A stretch of DNA of 64,000 nucleotides from Hymenobacter wooponensis (GCF_004745865.1 NZ_SRKZ01000001.1:124001-188000); one strand, 5' to 3'; positions 26,339-35,255 are shown, counted from the first letter of the stretch. Numbers and translations: made by a program. The notes: generated by a model from the sequence alone, not told the origin.

Positions 26339-28057
26339 TTAGTTGAACGACGCGTATCGACGCTTCCGGCGCCAAGCGCGCACTATGCCAAACAGGCCTA
26401 GCAGTACCAGCGGCGCCACCAAATTCAGTAGTTGCCAGCGGCGGCGCTCTTCTACAACCCGCAGCTTATCGAGGGGGCGCAACGTGATTTGCTTGCTGCG
26501 CACTGAGATAAGACCACTCTCATCAAGCATGTAATCCACAGCATTCAGTACTAGCTCACGGTTGGCAAACTCGGTATTAGCGAGGCGGTCGAAGCCCAGG
26601 CGGAACGGGCGGCCGGTTTTGGGGTCCAACTCGCTACGCACGAAGTCACCATCGGAGAGCACCAGAACTTTAGATGGCCTAGCGAGTGGGGAAGTTTCGG
26701 GCAGGTATTGCGTGGTGCCAGGCTGAGCGCGGTTGGCGTAAAGGGAGCGGAACTGCCCTTCTAGCAGGTAGCCTACGGGCTTGAACTGGTCTTTGTACAG
26801 CCGCTGCTCGGGCTCTAGCCGGGCATCGTTCAGGTTTACGGGTACCGGCGAAGGCAGGACGCGGGTGTAGCGGGAGGTGAACAGTAGCGGTGTTTTGCGG
26901 ATGCCTGCGGCCTTCACCGTATCAATACTGCTGACGAATTTTGTGTACACCGCATCAAGGTTGCGGGTAATGGGGTTCTGGCTGAAGTTGTTGATCAGGG
27001 GGTAGAACTGCCAGGGCATGGGCTCCACTTTGGGCTTCTCCCCTTCTAGGCCAGTTACCATCGGGATAACCCCAGAGTTGAGGTCCAGAAGCAGGTCGGG
27101 GTTTACACGCACGCCGTACTTGAACAGTAGGTCCTCCAGGTTCAGTTGCAACGGGAACGAGAGCATGCCGCCGCGGTTAGCACTATCGAGGTTCACGCGC
27201 ATAGCGTCCACGAAGAACAGCGCGTTGCCGCCCTGGGTAATGAACTGGTCGAGCTTGAACTTCTCGGGCTCAGAGTAAGCCGTAGCGGGCTTGGCCACAA
27301 TAACGGCGCTGAGCGTTTTCAGATCCTGCGGGCGGGCCTGATTGAGGTTTACCCGGAACACATCATAATACTGCTGCAGGGAGCCGATCAGGTCACCAGC
27401 TTCGGCGTTATTTAGCTCGCCGTGGCCTTCGAGCACGCCAATACGCTTGCGCTTGCCGGGGCTGAGTTTACGGATGGCGCTGGCCAACTCGTATTCCAAT
27501 CCTTCGATGCTCTGGTTCAGGCGCACGTCGGAGGGGGCAGCTTGGTTGCCGCGCAACAGTAACACCTGCTGCTCTTTACCGCCGGAAGCCACTGTAGCCC
27601 AGGGAAAAATGATTTTCTCTACGCGCTTACCGTTCTCATTGGCGCCCAAGTTAGTGGGGCGCAGCCCTTTCTTCAATAAGGTGGCATAATACTCGTTACG
27701 GGCCTTTTCAGTGCCAGCGGCGGAGGGGTCTACGAATACGTAGTGCAGATTGGAGCCGCCATGCACCTGCATCTCGTTCAGGGTTTCGCGCACTGATTGC
27801 TGCAGCCGTCGGAAGGCGGGCGGAAAGTCGCCTTCCAGGTACACCGTCACGGTTACGGGCTGCTTCAGGTTCTGCAGCAGCGTTTTAGTAGCCCCCGACA
27901 TCGTGTAGCGCTTTTCCTCCGTCATATCGAGCCGGAAGAAATAAAGCGCGCCCAGGAAGTTGAGCAGCAACAGGCCTAGCAACGCCAACCCGAAGCGCGT
28001 TAGGTCGCGGCGTTTGCGCGTGGTGGAGAGAGGTGTAGCAGGAGAAGATGAAGCCAT
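26339..28057 (-). CDS. gldG: Gliding-associated ABC transporter substrate-binding-like protein GldG
   Basis: Membrane-anchored 572-residue protein. An N-terminal helix (about 22-42) is followed by a large extracytoplasmic domain of the type called ABC-type uncharacterised transport protein (about 55-520, with RYTMSGATKTLLQNLKQP and GVLEGHGELNNAEAGDL). A C-terminal membrane helix (about 545-563) and a basic tail end the protein. In Flavobacterium, GldA, GldF and GldG together form an ABC transporter needed for gliding. The gene is 107 bp downstream of gldF on the same strand. A TAGGCCAC octamer lies in that spacer. Confidence 0.93.
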   Translation of the reverse strand: MASSSPATPLSTTRKRRDLTRFGLALLGLLLLNFLGALYFFRLDMTEEKRYTMSGATKTLLQNLKQPVTVTVYLEGDFPPAFRRLQQSVRETLNEMQVHGGSNLHYVFVDPSAAGTEKARNEYYATLLKKGLRPTNLGANENGKRVEKIIFPWATVASGGKEQQVLLLRGNQAAPSDVRLNQSIEGLEYELASAIRKLSPGKRKRIGVLEGHGELNNAEAGDLIGSLQQYYDVFRVNLNQARPQDLKTLSAVIVAKPATAYSEPEKFKLDQFITQGGNALFFVDAMRVNLDSANRGGMLSFPLQLNLEDLLFKYGVRVNPDLLLDLNSGVIPMVTGLEGEKPKVEPMPWQFYPLINNFSQNPITRNLDAVYTKFVSSIDTVKAAGIRKTPLLFTSRYTRVLPSPVPVNLNDARLEPEQRLYKDQFKPVGYLLEGQFRSLYANRAQPGTTQYLPETSPLARPSKVLVLSDGDFVRSELDPKTGRPFRLGFDRLANTEFANRELVLNAVDYMLDESGLISVRSKQITLRPLDKLRVVEERRRWQLLNLVAPLVLLGLFGIVRAWRRKRRYASFN

Positions 28058-28164
28058 ACAGTGGCGAAGTCAGATCAGATTCTTTCGTCAATTCGCGGGG
28101 CACGCAAAACGGGCCTTCTAGGCCACCTGTTCGTTTGCTAGCTGACGGAGGGTTATAAAGTAGA

Positions 28165-28890
28165 TTACCAATTGCGGCTCTGCAGCACCAGCCGCGTGCC
28201 TAATAGCAAGCCGGCAATCAAGCTAAAGAAATACAGTAGGTCGCGGGAGTCGATGAGGCCTTTGCTCAGGTCGCGGTAGTGGGCCGCAATGCCGAGCTGG
28301 CTGATGTAGTAAGCGGGGGCACCATCAAACACCGAAGCCAGTGAGTCGAAGCCTGAGTACACCAGAAAGCACCCCACCACGGCCACCAAGAAAGCAATGA
28401 TTTGGTCGCGGGTGATGGCGCTGGCGAAGATGCCGATGGCCGCAAACACGGCCGCCAGTAACGCCAGGCCTAGATAAGAACCTACCGTTGCAGCCGAGTC
28501 GATGTTGCCTTTTGGCGCGCCTAGCTGATAGACGGAGTAGTAATAGAGCAGCGTGGGCACCAACGCCAGCAGGGCCAGCAGCAGGCACGCGAGGTACTTC
28601 CCTCCTATTATCTGCCCATCGGTAAGCGGACGAGTGAGCAGTAGCTCAATGGTGCCTGCCTTTTTCTCCTCCGCGAAAGTGCGCATGGTAATGGCCGGAA
28701 TCAGGAACAGAAAGATCCAGGGAGCCATATTGAACAGCGTTTGCAGATCGGCGTATCCGTAATCAAGCACGCTGCTATCGGGGAAGACCCACACGAACAG
28801 GCCCGTTGCTACCAGAAACACTCCAATAACCACGTAGGCCACGGGGGAGCTGAGGAAAGCGTTAAATTCTTTGCGAAGTATGGCGTACAT
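28165..28890 (-). CDS. gldF: Gliding-associated ABC transporter permease GldF
   Basis: Inner-membrane permease of 241 residues with about six helices (for example 17-38, 55-75, 100-122, 142-165, 173-195, 215-235). The N-terminus MYAILRKEFNAFLSSPVAYVV and the TMRTFAEEKKAGTIELLLTRP loop, which couples to the ATPase, are typical of ABC-2 permeases of the GldF group. It lies between gldA and gldG in the same orientation, with a palindromic repeat element of about 90 bp between it and gldA. Confidence 0.95.
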   Translation of the reverse strand: MYAILRKEFNAFLSSPVAYVVIGVFLVATGLFVWVFPDSSVLDYGYADLQTLFNMAPWIFLFLIPAITMRTFAEEKKAGTIELLLTRPLTDGQIIGGKYLACLLLALLALVPTLLYYYSVYQLGAPKGNIDSAATVGSYLGLALLAAVFAAIGIFASAITRDQIIAFLVAVVGCFLVYSGFDSLASVFDGAPAYYISQLGIAAHYRDLSKGLIDSRDLLYFFSLIAGLLLGTRLVLQSRNW

Positions 28891-28926
28891 CTAGTAGTGA
28901 TGTGCTGGTGATTAGTCTATTCGTTG

Positions 28927-29018
28927 GTCATATCGAGCTTGCCGAGGCATCTCGCGTGCTGACGTTGTTATACTGACTCATTGATTCGAGCGCGATGTCT
29001 CGGCAAGCTCGATATGAC
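28927..29018. repeat. REP-like palindromic element between gldA and gldF
   Basis: Outer arms 28927-28946 and 28999-29018 are perfect 20-bp inverted repeats (GTCATATCGAGCTTGCCGAG and complement). The pairing continues inward with small gaps (GCATCTCGCG against CGCGATGT). At about 92 bp and inserted within an operon, it resembles a mobile or dispersed palindromic repeat more than a terminator, since no T-run follows on the transcribed strand. Confidence 0.75.
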
Positions 29019-29038
29019 ATTCTTATTGCTTGTTCCCT

Positions 29039-29947
29039 TCATTTCGTCAGGGTCTGGAATATTTGCTCCAAGGACTGTTCTTCCTGCCGGAGGCCGAGCA
29101 GCACCCAGCCCTGTTGAGCTGCTAGGCGCGAAATAGCACCGCGCTGGTCGGTGCCCGCGGCGGCCCGAATTCGGTAGGTGTTGCCGCTTTCTTGCTCTAC
29201 TTGTTTGATGCCAGGTAGCGCCAGCAGCGGCTCAGTAGCAATAGGCTGCTCAAACTCAGCCCGAATGATAGTTTCGCCGGCTGCCTTAGCTCCCAGCTCC
29301 GACACGGGCGAGTCGGCTACCAGCTGGCCGCGGTTGATGATGACCGCCCGGCTGCACAGCGCTGCTACTTCGGGCAGAATGTGCGTGGAAAAGATAACCG
29401 TCTTATCCTGGCCTAGCTCTCGGATCAGGCTTCGGATTTCGCCAATCTGGTTGGGGTCTAGGCCAGTGGTGGGCTCATCGAGGATGAGTACGCCGGGGTC
29501 GTGAATGAGGGCCTGGGCCAGGCCTACGCGCTGGCGGTACCCCTTCGACAGTGCCCCAATTTGCTTGTTCTGCTCACGGCCCAGGCCTACCCGGTCTACC
29601 ATCTGGCGCGCCCGCTGGCGCAGGTGGCTGCCCTTTAAGCCGTGTACCGAGCCAATGAACTCCAGATACTCATGCACATACATGTCCAGGTAGAGCGGGT
29701 TATGCTCCGGTAGGTAACCCACGCGGCGGCGCACCTCCAGCGGGGCCGTCTGTACGTCGTAGCCATCTACTACCACCGTACCTGCCGAGGGGGGCAAATA
29801 CCCAGTGGCAATCTTCATGGTCGTGGACTTGCCCGCCCCGTTCGGCCCCAGGAAACCTAAGATTTCGCCTTTTCCTGCCGTGAAACTGATGTTGTTCACG
29901 GCTGCCTGAGTGCCAAAGGTTTTGGTTAGTTGTTGTACTTCTACCAT
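29039..29947 (-). CDS. gldA: Gliding-associated ABC transporter ATP-binding protein GldA
   Basis: Cytoplasmic ATPase of 302 residues that powers GldFG. Walker A is GPNGAGKST (34-42), the signature reads LSKGYRQ (133-139), Walker B with its catalytic glutamate is LILDEPTTGLDP (E158), and the switch histidine is in FSTHILPE. A C-terminal domain of about 85 residues follows the ATPase, as usual for GldA. It heads the gldA-gldF-gldG unit. Upstream on the same strand is an SDR gene, separated by a hairpin, so gldA probably has its own promoter. Confidence 0.95.
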   Translation of the reverse strand: MVEVQQLTKTFGTQAAVNNISFTAGKGEILGFLGPNGAGKSTTMKIATGYLPPSAGTVVVDGYDVQTAPLEVRRRVGYLPEHNPLYLDMYVHEYLEFIGSVHGLKGSHLRQRARQMVDRVGLGREQNKQIGALSKGYRQRVGLAQALIHDPGVLILDEPTTGLDPNQIGEIRSLIRELGQDKTVIFSTHILPEVAALCSRAVIINRGQLVADSPVSELGAKAAGETIIRAEFEQPIATEPLLALPGIKQVEQESGNTYRIRAAAGTDQRGAISRLAAQQGWVLLGLRQEEQSLEQIFQTLTK

Positions 29948-29977
29948 GTATGTGTTGCTAATTGCTGGTTGTTAGCT

Positions 29978-30028
29978 GTTGCTTGCGGAATGGTTGTCAG
30001 AAAGATCCTGAGCGCAACCGCAAGCAAC
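29978..30028 (-). terminator. Hairpin between the SDR gene and gldA
   Basis: Arms 29978-29988 and 30018-30028 (GTTGCTTGCGG and complement) form an 11-bp perfect stem extended imperfectly outward by GTTGGT-like sequence. It likely ends the upstream SDR transcript. Confidence 0.55.
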
Positions 30029-30037
30029 CACCAACCA

Positions 30038-30730
30038 CTACTTAGGCTGCGTAGGCCGCATCTGTAGCTCCGAAATCATAACGGTTTGCGGAGCCTCCAG
30101 CGCGTGCACAATGGCGGCGGCAATGTCCTCAGGTTGCATCTTGTGCGGATCGGGCTCCTGGCCGGGCGTAGCGCCGTTGAAGTTGGTTTCCACAGAGCCG
30201 GGCATCACGCACGTCACGCGCACACCATTGGGGCGTACTTCTTTGAACAAAGCATCAGAAAAGCCGCGGATGGCGTATTTGGTGGCGCAGTAACCGGCTA
30301 AGTTGGCGGTGCCTGCTGTGCCGGCCAAAGAAGCCACATTAATGATGTGGCCTAGATGCTGCTTTTTCATCTGCGGTAGCACCGCCTTTGTGCAGTAGAA
30401 CACGCCGTGTACGTTGGTGTCGAACATTTCGTGCCAGTCGTCGGATGAGAAGCCGTCCACGGGGCCGAAGTGGCCTAGCCCAGCGTTGTTCACCAGAATC
30501 TGGATTTCCAGGCCCAACTCGCGCTGGGTGTTGGTGTAGGCCTCTTGCACGGCTACTTCATTGCGGATATCACACTCAAAGAACTGGAACCGCTCATGCT
30601 CCAATCCTTCTGGTGCCGTACGGCCCCAACCCGCCACAATGGCTCCTTTCGCTAACAATGCCTCGGCGGTGGCCCGCCCAATTCCTTTGCTGACGCCTGT
30701 GATAATGGCTACCTTGCCGCTTAGGTCCAT
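30038..30730 (-). CDS. Short-chain dehydrogenase/reductase
   Basis: Classical SDR of 230 residues. The NAD(P)-binding TGVSKGIG motif is at about 11-18, the NNAG strand follows ILVNNAGLGHF, and the catalytic set is a serine in NVASLAG with YCATK. A basic residue in the first turn and WGRT after the second strand suggest NADPH. The substrate is unknown. The start codon is only 11 bp from the start of the divergent GIN-domain gene, so promoter elements must overlap coding sequence. Confidence 0.88.
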   Translation of the reverse strand: MDLSGKVAIITGVSKGIGRATAEALLAKGAIVAGWGRTAPEGLEHERFQFFECDIRNEVAVQEAYTNTQRELGLEIQILVNNAGLGHFGPVDGFSSDDWHEMFDTNVHGVFYCTKAVLPQMKKQHLGHIINVASLAGTAGTANLAGYCATKYAIRGFSDALFKEVRPNGVRVTCVMPGSVETNFNGATPGQEPDPHKMQPEDIAAAIVHALEAPQTVMISELQMRPTQPK

Positions 30731-30741
30731 CGTTTCGGGAT

Positions 30742-31524
30742 ATGTCTTGGTTTGAAATAGGGCCGCAAGTTAGCGTCCCCCGCCGGCTTTTACGTGTAAC
30801 TGCGCTGGGAGTAGCTGCATTCGGGTCTTTAACGTCGTGCAGCAAGGAAAATGAAGCGGGCTGTTTCACGAGCACCGGCAATATTACCACCGAGCGGCGC
30901 GAGCTCTCTCCCTTCCGCACGCTCACCACCTACGACAACATCACGGTTACGCTGGTTCAGGATACGCAGACCTACGCTGAGGTGCGGGCGGGGAAAAATC
31001 TGCAGGAAGATATTCGGTTGGAGGCAACCGGCAACCAGCTGGTTATCCGGAATACCAGCCGCTGCAACTGGGTGCGCCGCTATGATACGCCCCGCGAGGT
31101 AACGCTGCACACGCCCCGAATTCACGACATCTTCCTGCGTGGTCAGTCTGATATTCGCACTGAGGGTACTTTCCGGGCCGATACGCTCTTTGCCCACCTC
31201 ATCGGCTCCGGCGACTTCCGTCTTGCCCTGCAAAGCCAGTACCTGAACATGGACCAGTACGAGCTGGGCGACATTTACCTGGAAGGCCGTACCCAAGAGC
31301 TGCACGTAACTATTGGGGGCAACGGCAGCACTTATGCCCGCGGCCTACCGGCCAACCGGGTCTTTCTGCGCAGCAATATTGCCACCAATGGTAATGGGCA
31401 TTTCACGGTCACCGAGTCGTTGGTAGGCACGCACGCGGGCACAGGCACTATTTTCTATAGCGGTATCTCTGCTGCCAGCGCCAGTTTGCAGATCAGCGGC
31501 AAGGGCAAACTGGTGCAGGAGTAA
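30742..31524 (+). CDS. GIN-domain (DUF2807) lipoprotein
   Basis: Predicted lipoprotein of 260 residues: signal segment RRLLRVTALGVAAFGSLTSC with lipidated C33. The rest is a right-handed beta-helix-like head-GIN domain (about 45-255), recognised by repeated strands such as YDNITVTLVQDTQTYAEVRAG, LVIRNT, and IFLRGQSDI. The role of this family is not established; many are found in the Bacteroidota envelope. No later in-frame ATG precedes the signal peptide, so the start at 30742 is kept. It is divergent from the SDR gene at 11 bp and followed after 21 bp by a small membrane protein, likely in one transcript. Confidence 0.85.
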   Translation: MSWFEIGPQVSVPRRLLRVTALGVAAFGSLTSCSKENEAGCFTSTGNITTERRELSPFRTLTTYDNITVTLVQDTQTYAEVRAGKNLQEDIRLEATGNQLVIRNTSRCNWVRRYDTPREVTLHTPRIHDIFLRGQSDIRTEGTFRADTLFAHLIGSGDFRLALQSQYLNMDQYELGDIYLEGRTQELHVTIGGNGSTYARGLPANRVFLRSNIATNGNGHFTVTESLVGTHAGTGTIFYSGISAASASLQISGKGKLVQE

Positions 31525-31545
31525 ACTATTGCCTCCAGACTAGCC

Positions 31546-31983
31546 ATGCAGCTTATCCCCGGTTCTTCCTTTCTTACCTCTATACTGGCGGCCTTTACTG
31601 CCTTGGGGTTACTGCTGCTCTTCTGGCACAGCACCATCCGGCGCAACGCATACTTCAGCGTGCCCCTGCTGCTGGCGCTCCTGGGCCTGAATGCCGGCGT
31701 ACTGCTCATCATACTGCACTGGGCAGGTGGCTCCCAACTGCTGATAAGCAGCGGCCTGCTCCTGTTGCTGACGTACAGCTGGTGGTTCTGGCGCAAAACA
31801 CCAAAAACCCGCCTCGACTATCTGAAGCTGCTCTGGATAGCTGGCCTAGGCCTCTCGGTGCTACTGTTGGGTAGTGGTCAGCGTAGCATTCTGCCTTACG
31901 TTTCTGGCGCTACTACTCTAGGTTTTTGGGCGATGTTGCTGGAGTTCATCTACGTCACGTACCTAAAGCGCAGGTCTAAGTGA
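31546..31983 (+). CDS. Hypothetical four-helix membrane protein
   Basis: Unrecognised 145-residue protein with about four hydrophobic helices (about 8-27, 37-60, 64-80, 92-108) plus a final one (119-138) and a basic C-terminus KRRSK. It follows the GIN-domain gene by 21 bp on the same strand and is probably cotranscribed. No motif indicates a function. Confidence 0.7.
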   Translation: MQLIPGSSFLTSILAAFTALGLLLLFWHSTIRRNAYFSVPLLLALLGLNAGVLLIILHWAGGSQLLISSGLLLLLTYSWWFWRKTPKTRLDYLKLLWIAGLGLSVLLLGSGQRSILPYVSGATTLGFWAMLLEFIYVTYLKRRSK

Positions 31984-31997
31984 GGCCTCTGCCTCCA

Positions 31998-32042
31998 TTG
32001 AGCAGAGACTTTTCGGCTATGGGCTAAAGAGCCTCTGCTCAA
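31998..32042. terminator. Hairpin between convergent genes
   Basis: Arms 31998-32007 and 32033-32042 (TTGAGCAGAG and complement) pair over 10 bp with a 25-nt loop. Pairing beyond the arms is weak. Confidence 0.45.
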
Positions 32043-32058
32043 CTGAAAGCTGCTAGGC

Positions 32059-32772
32059 CTACAAATCGCCCAATTGGGGCCGAATTAAGAGTTCTTCTAT
32101 CACTGCCTGCGGGGAGAGGCTGAAGGTGCTAAAGATGGCTTCGGCCACGTCTTCCGCCTTAATAAACCGTTCAGCGGGTAGGTCGGTGCCTTCCCAGCTG
32201 GCCGTAAGGGTGGCGCCCGGCAGCACGGCCGTCACCCGGATGTTGTGCTGTTTGAGTTCTTCGCGCAGGTTTTTGGTCATGCCTAGCAGGGCAAACTTGG
32301 CAATGCCGTAGGAGCCGCCGTTGGGATAGGCCGTGAGGCTGGCCGTAGAGCAGATATTGAAAATATGGCCGTTGCGGCGCGCAATCAGGCCGGGCAGCAG
32401 GGCCAGCGTCACGTCGTAGGCGCTGAGCAAGTTCACATCCAGCATCTGGCGCAACTGCGAGCCATCGGCGGGCTCATCCTGCAGTCGGCCCGGAATAAAG
32501 GAGCCCGTGTTGTTGATGAGCACTTCCACCTGGCCTAGGCCACTTATAAAGTTGGTGAAGCGGCGGGTTTCGCTTTGCTGGCTTAAGTCGGCGGGGTGCG
32601 TGTGCAGCTCGGCAGTAGGCAGCTCGGCCGTTACCGTGGCGCGCAGCTCGTCGAGGTCAGCGGCCGAGCGGGCACACGTTGCCACCGGATACCCGGCCTG
32701 CAGGAACCTGATTACCAGGGCCCGTCCAATTCCTTTCGTGCCCCCCGTAATCACTACGATATTTTTTTGCAT
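32059..32772 (-). CDS. Short-chain dehydrogenase/reductase
   Basis: SDR of 237 residues. It has TGGTKGIG (about 9-16), CARS after the second strand (suggesting NADPH), and NNTG in place of the more common NNAG. The catalytic pair is a serine in NICSTAS with YGIAK. The product resembles 3-oxoacyl-reductase-like or sepiapterin-reductase-like SDRs, but the substrate is not predictable. It is divergent from mlaE and convergent with the membrane gene at 31.5 kb. Confidence 0.87.
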   Translation of the reverse strand: MQKNIVVITGGTKGIGRALVIRFLQAGYPVATCARSAADLDELRATVTAELPTAELHTHPADLSQQSETRRFTNFISGLGQVEVLINNTGSFIPGRLQDEPADGSQLRQMLDVNLLSAYDVTLALLPGLIARRNGHIFNICSTASLTAYPNGGSYGIAKFALLGMTKNLREELKQHNIRVTAVLPGATLTASWEGTDLPAERFIKAEDVAEAIFSTFSLSPQAVIEELLIRPQLGDL

Positions 32773-32887
32773 TCCTTTGATTGCTGAAACTGTTTTTACG
32801 TAAGTGAAGCGGGCAAGCTCTTCTATAGAATAACTAGAGGCCTACCCGCCCGCAAGTACTCGCTTTTCCTCCTTCTCTGCCGCTTTT

Positions 32888-33619
32888 ATGGTCAAGTCAT
32901 TTGGCGAATTTCTGCTCTTCATCCAAAGCATGCTCTTTCGCAAAGAGCGTTTCAGCGTGCTCTGGAACCGCACCGTTGATGAATGCATCATCATCGGAGT
33001 CAATTCCATCTTCATTGTTGCCATTGTTTCGGCCTTTATCGGAGCAGTAACCTGCGTCCAGATTGCCTACAACCTCACCAACCCGCTTATCCCGAAAAGC
33101 ACTATTGGCTACATGGTGCGGGAAATGACCATTCTGGAACTGGCCCCTACCATCACCAGCATTGTGCTGGCAGGCAAAGTAGGCTCCAGCATTGCTGGTG
33201 GCCTAGGCACCATGCGCATTACGGAACAGGTTTCGGCGCTGGAAGTAATGGGCATTAACTCGGCTTCTTACTTGGTTTTACCGCGCATTGTGGCCGCTAT
33301 GCTCATGTTCCCGCTGCTGGTCATTTTGGCCATGTCGCTGTCAATCATTGGTGGCTATTTGGCGGGCTCCCTCACGGGCGCTTTATCGGCGCAGGAGTAC
33401 GTGGAGGGTATCCGGACCGATTTCATCCCGTATAACATTGTGTTTGCGCTCATTAAGTCGGTGGTGTTTGCCTTCTTAGTGTCGGCTATTGCGGCGTTCA
33501 AGGGCTTCTTTACTTCGGGCGGTGCCCTAGAAGTAGGTGCTGCCAGCACCGACGCGGTAAACAACTCCATCATCGCCATTCTGGTAGCCGACTTTGCGCT
33601 GGCCGCCATTCTGTTGTAA
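32888..33619 (+). CDS. mlaE: MlaE family ABC permease (phospholipid transport)
   Basis: Inner-membrane permease of 243 residues in the MlaE family, which moves phospholipids between inner and outer membranes. The five- to six-helix pattern and the motifs LELAPTITSIVLAGKVGSS, GTMRITEQVSALEVMGI and the family C-terminal YNIVFALIKSVVFAF are clear. It is followed after 75 bp by the matching ATPase. The MCE-domain protein MlaD, normally the third component, is not in this window. Confidence 0.94.
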   Translation: MVKSFGEFLLFIQSMLFRKERFSVLWNRTVDECIIIGVNSIFIVAIVSAFIGAVTCVQIAYNLTNPLIPKSTIGYMVREMTILELAPTITSIVLAGKVGSSIAGGLGTMRITEQVSALEVMGINSASYLVLPRIVAAMLMFPLLVILAMSLSIIGGYLAGSLTGALSAQEYVEGIRTDFIPYNIVFALIKSVVFAFLVSAIAAFKGFFTSGGALEVGAASTDAVNNSIIAILVADFALAAILL

Positions 33620-33694
33620 TTCAGGCGGCCTGTTGAAAAGCCAGAACCTCCTCTGGTTTGTTCTTTCCTGCGTCCTGACTCCTAGCATTTTCTC

Positions 33695-34504
33695 ATGATT
33701 GAAGTACATAACGTTCAGAAATCCTTCGACGGCAATCAGGTGCTACGTGGCATCAATTGCACCTTCGAAACCGGTAAGTGTAACCTGCTGCTGGGTGGCT
33801 CCGGTACGGGTAAATCGGTGTTGCTGCAGTGCATTGTAGGCCTCATGAAGCCCGATATCGGCAGCATCACTTTCGATGGCACCGTGTTCACCAATAACAA
33901 GGTGGATATCAAGCAGGAAATTCGCCGCAAAATTGGCATGCTGTTCCAGGGCTCGGCTTTGTTCGACTCCATGACAGTAGCCGAAAACGTAGAATTTCCC
34001 CTCAAGATGCTCATGACCGAGATGAGCCGTGAAGAGCGCCTTGATAGGGTTGAGTTTTGCCTGAAGCGGGTAGGCCTAGAAAATGCCGGTACCAAAATGC
34101 CTTCCGAAATATCGGGCGGTATGAAGAAGCGTGTGGGTATTGCTCGGGCTATTGCGCCCAACTGTACCTACCTATTCTGCGACGAACCAAACTCCGGCCT
34201 CGACCCGCTTACCAGCATCAAGATCGACGAACTCATCCACGAAATCACGCACGAGTACGGCATCACGACGGTTGTGGTAACCCACGACATGAACTCCGTA
34301 ATCGAAATCGGCGACCATATCATTTTCCTCTATAAAGGCCAGAAGCTATGGGACGGCAACAAAGATGAAATCCTGAATGCCAAGGTTCCCGAACTCAAGG
34401 AATTCATCTTCAGCAGCAGCCTCGTACGCGCCGCCAAGAAAGTAGACGACGAAACTCACGGTGGCCTAGCCGCCGCTACCACCGACGAGGCTATCAACAT
34501 TTAA
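33695..34504 (+). CDS. mlaF: MlaF family ABC ATP-binding protein
   Basis: ATPase partner of MlaE, 269 residues. Walker A is GGSGTGKS (34-41), the signature is ISGGMKKRVGIARAI, Walker B is LFCDEPNSGLDP and the switch histidine is in VVVTHDM. The C-terminal about 25 residues are acidic and alanine-rich and not part of the conserved fold. The gene ends in a perfect 18-bp hairpin. The phrase SGGMKKRV is characteristic of the Mla/Ttg2 group. Confidence 0.94.
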   Translation: MIEVHNVQKSFDGNQVLRGINCTFETGKCNLLLGGSGTGKSVLLQCIVGLMKPDIGSITFDGTVFTNNKVDIKQEIRRKIGMLFQGSALFDSMTVAENVEFPLKMLMTEMSREERLDRVEFCLKRVGLENAGTKMPSEISGGMKKRVGIARAIAPNCTYLFCDEPNSGLDPLTSIKIDELIHEITHEYGITTVVVTHDMNSVIEIGDHIIFLYKGQKLWDGNKDEILNAKVPELKEFIFSSSLVRAAKKVDDETHGGLAAATTDEAINI

Positions 34505-34530
34505 ACTTAGGCGTATCTCACCCCTTATAT

Positions 34531-34574
34531 ATGCAAAAGCCCTTACGTCTACATGAACGTAAGGGCTTTTGCAT
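34531..34574. terminator. Bidirectional terminator, perfect 18-bp stem
   Basis: Arms 34531-34548 and 34557-34574 pair perfectly around an 8-nt loop, with TTTT within the right arm and AAAA in the left. It lies between convergent mlaF and the DinB-type gene. Confidence 0.85.
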
Positions 34575-34643
34575 TTACTAAGCTTGCCACATGGACGAGG
34601 AAGAGTTTGTTCGTCATTCCTCCTTGCAATGATAAACTGGGTA

Positions 34644-35189
34644 TTACCAGGCCTCTCGCTTCCGCAGCTCCGTGATATGAGCCAGATGATGGCGCCCGTG
34701 CCAGGCGTACAATACCAGCGCCTGATCCAGCGTAAACGTACGCTTGGAGCCAGGGTGGTAAAACGTGCGCTGCCATTGCGCGTCGGTGAGGTTGCGGAGT
34801 AGGAAGGTCCAACGGATATGCAGAGCCTCCAGCAGCGCCAGCGACACGGCTACGGGCGTTGCTTGGGTATCTTGCAGCTCGGCCCATAGTTGCTCTTCGT
34901 ATGGGCGCACAGTGGGCACATCTTCCGTGAGAGCCAGCTTAAAGCGGGTGTAGCTATTAAGGTGAGAATCGGGCAGGTGATGGATCACTTGGCGCACCGT
35001 CCAGCCCTCAGGCCGATAGGGTGTGTCGAGCTGAACTGGAGATAGGCCTGTTACGGCCGCTCGTACCTGGTCAGAGAGCAGGGCAATCTGGGCGATGTAA
35101 GCGGTCCGGGCTCCCTTATCCAGCGTCTCATCCGGCAAAACAGGGTGACCAATGGGGTAGCGCAGGTCGGGGGCAGCGGTAGTCTCCAT
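34644..35189 (-). CDS. YfiT/BstA-like DinB-fold bacillithiol transferase
   Basis: Four-helix-bundle metalloenzyme of the DinB superfamily. The start at 35189 (METTAAPDLRYPIGHP) gives 181 residues, the usual length; the frame is open to 35264. The signature RPEGWTVRQVIHHLPDSHLN and the histidines H71, H164 and H168 match the metal triad spacing of Bacillus YfiT as I recall it. Family members transfer bacillithiol to electrophiles such as antibiotics. Use of bacillithiol by this organism is inferred from the family and not shown by other genes here. Confidence 0.85.
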   Translation of the reverse strand: METTAAPDLRYPIGHPVLPDETLDKGARTAYIAQIALLSDQVRAAVTGLSPVQLDTPYRPEGWTVRQVIHHLPDSHLNSYTRFKLALTEDVPTVRPYEEQLWAELQDTQATPVAVSLALLEALHIRWTFLLRNLTDAQWQRTFYHPGSKRTFTLDQALVLYAWHGRHHLAHITELRKREAW

Positions 35190-35255
35190 AAGTTGGGTGA
35201 AGAGGTGAATGAGCGGCAAAGTAACAACAACCCGGCAGCATAGCCTAGCCAGCGC

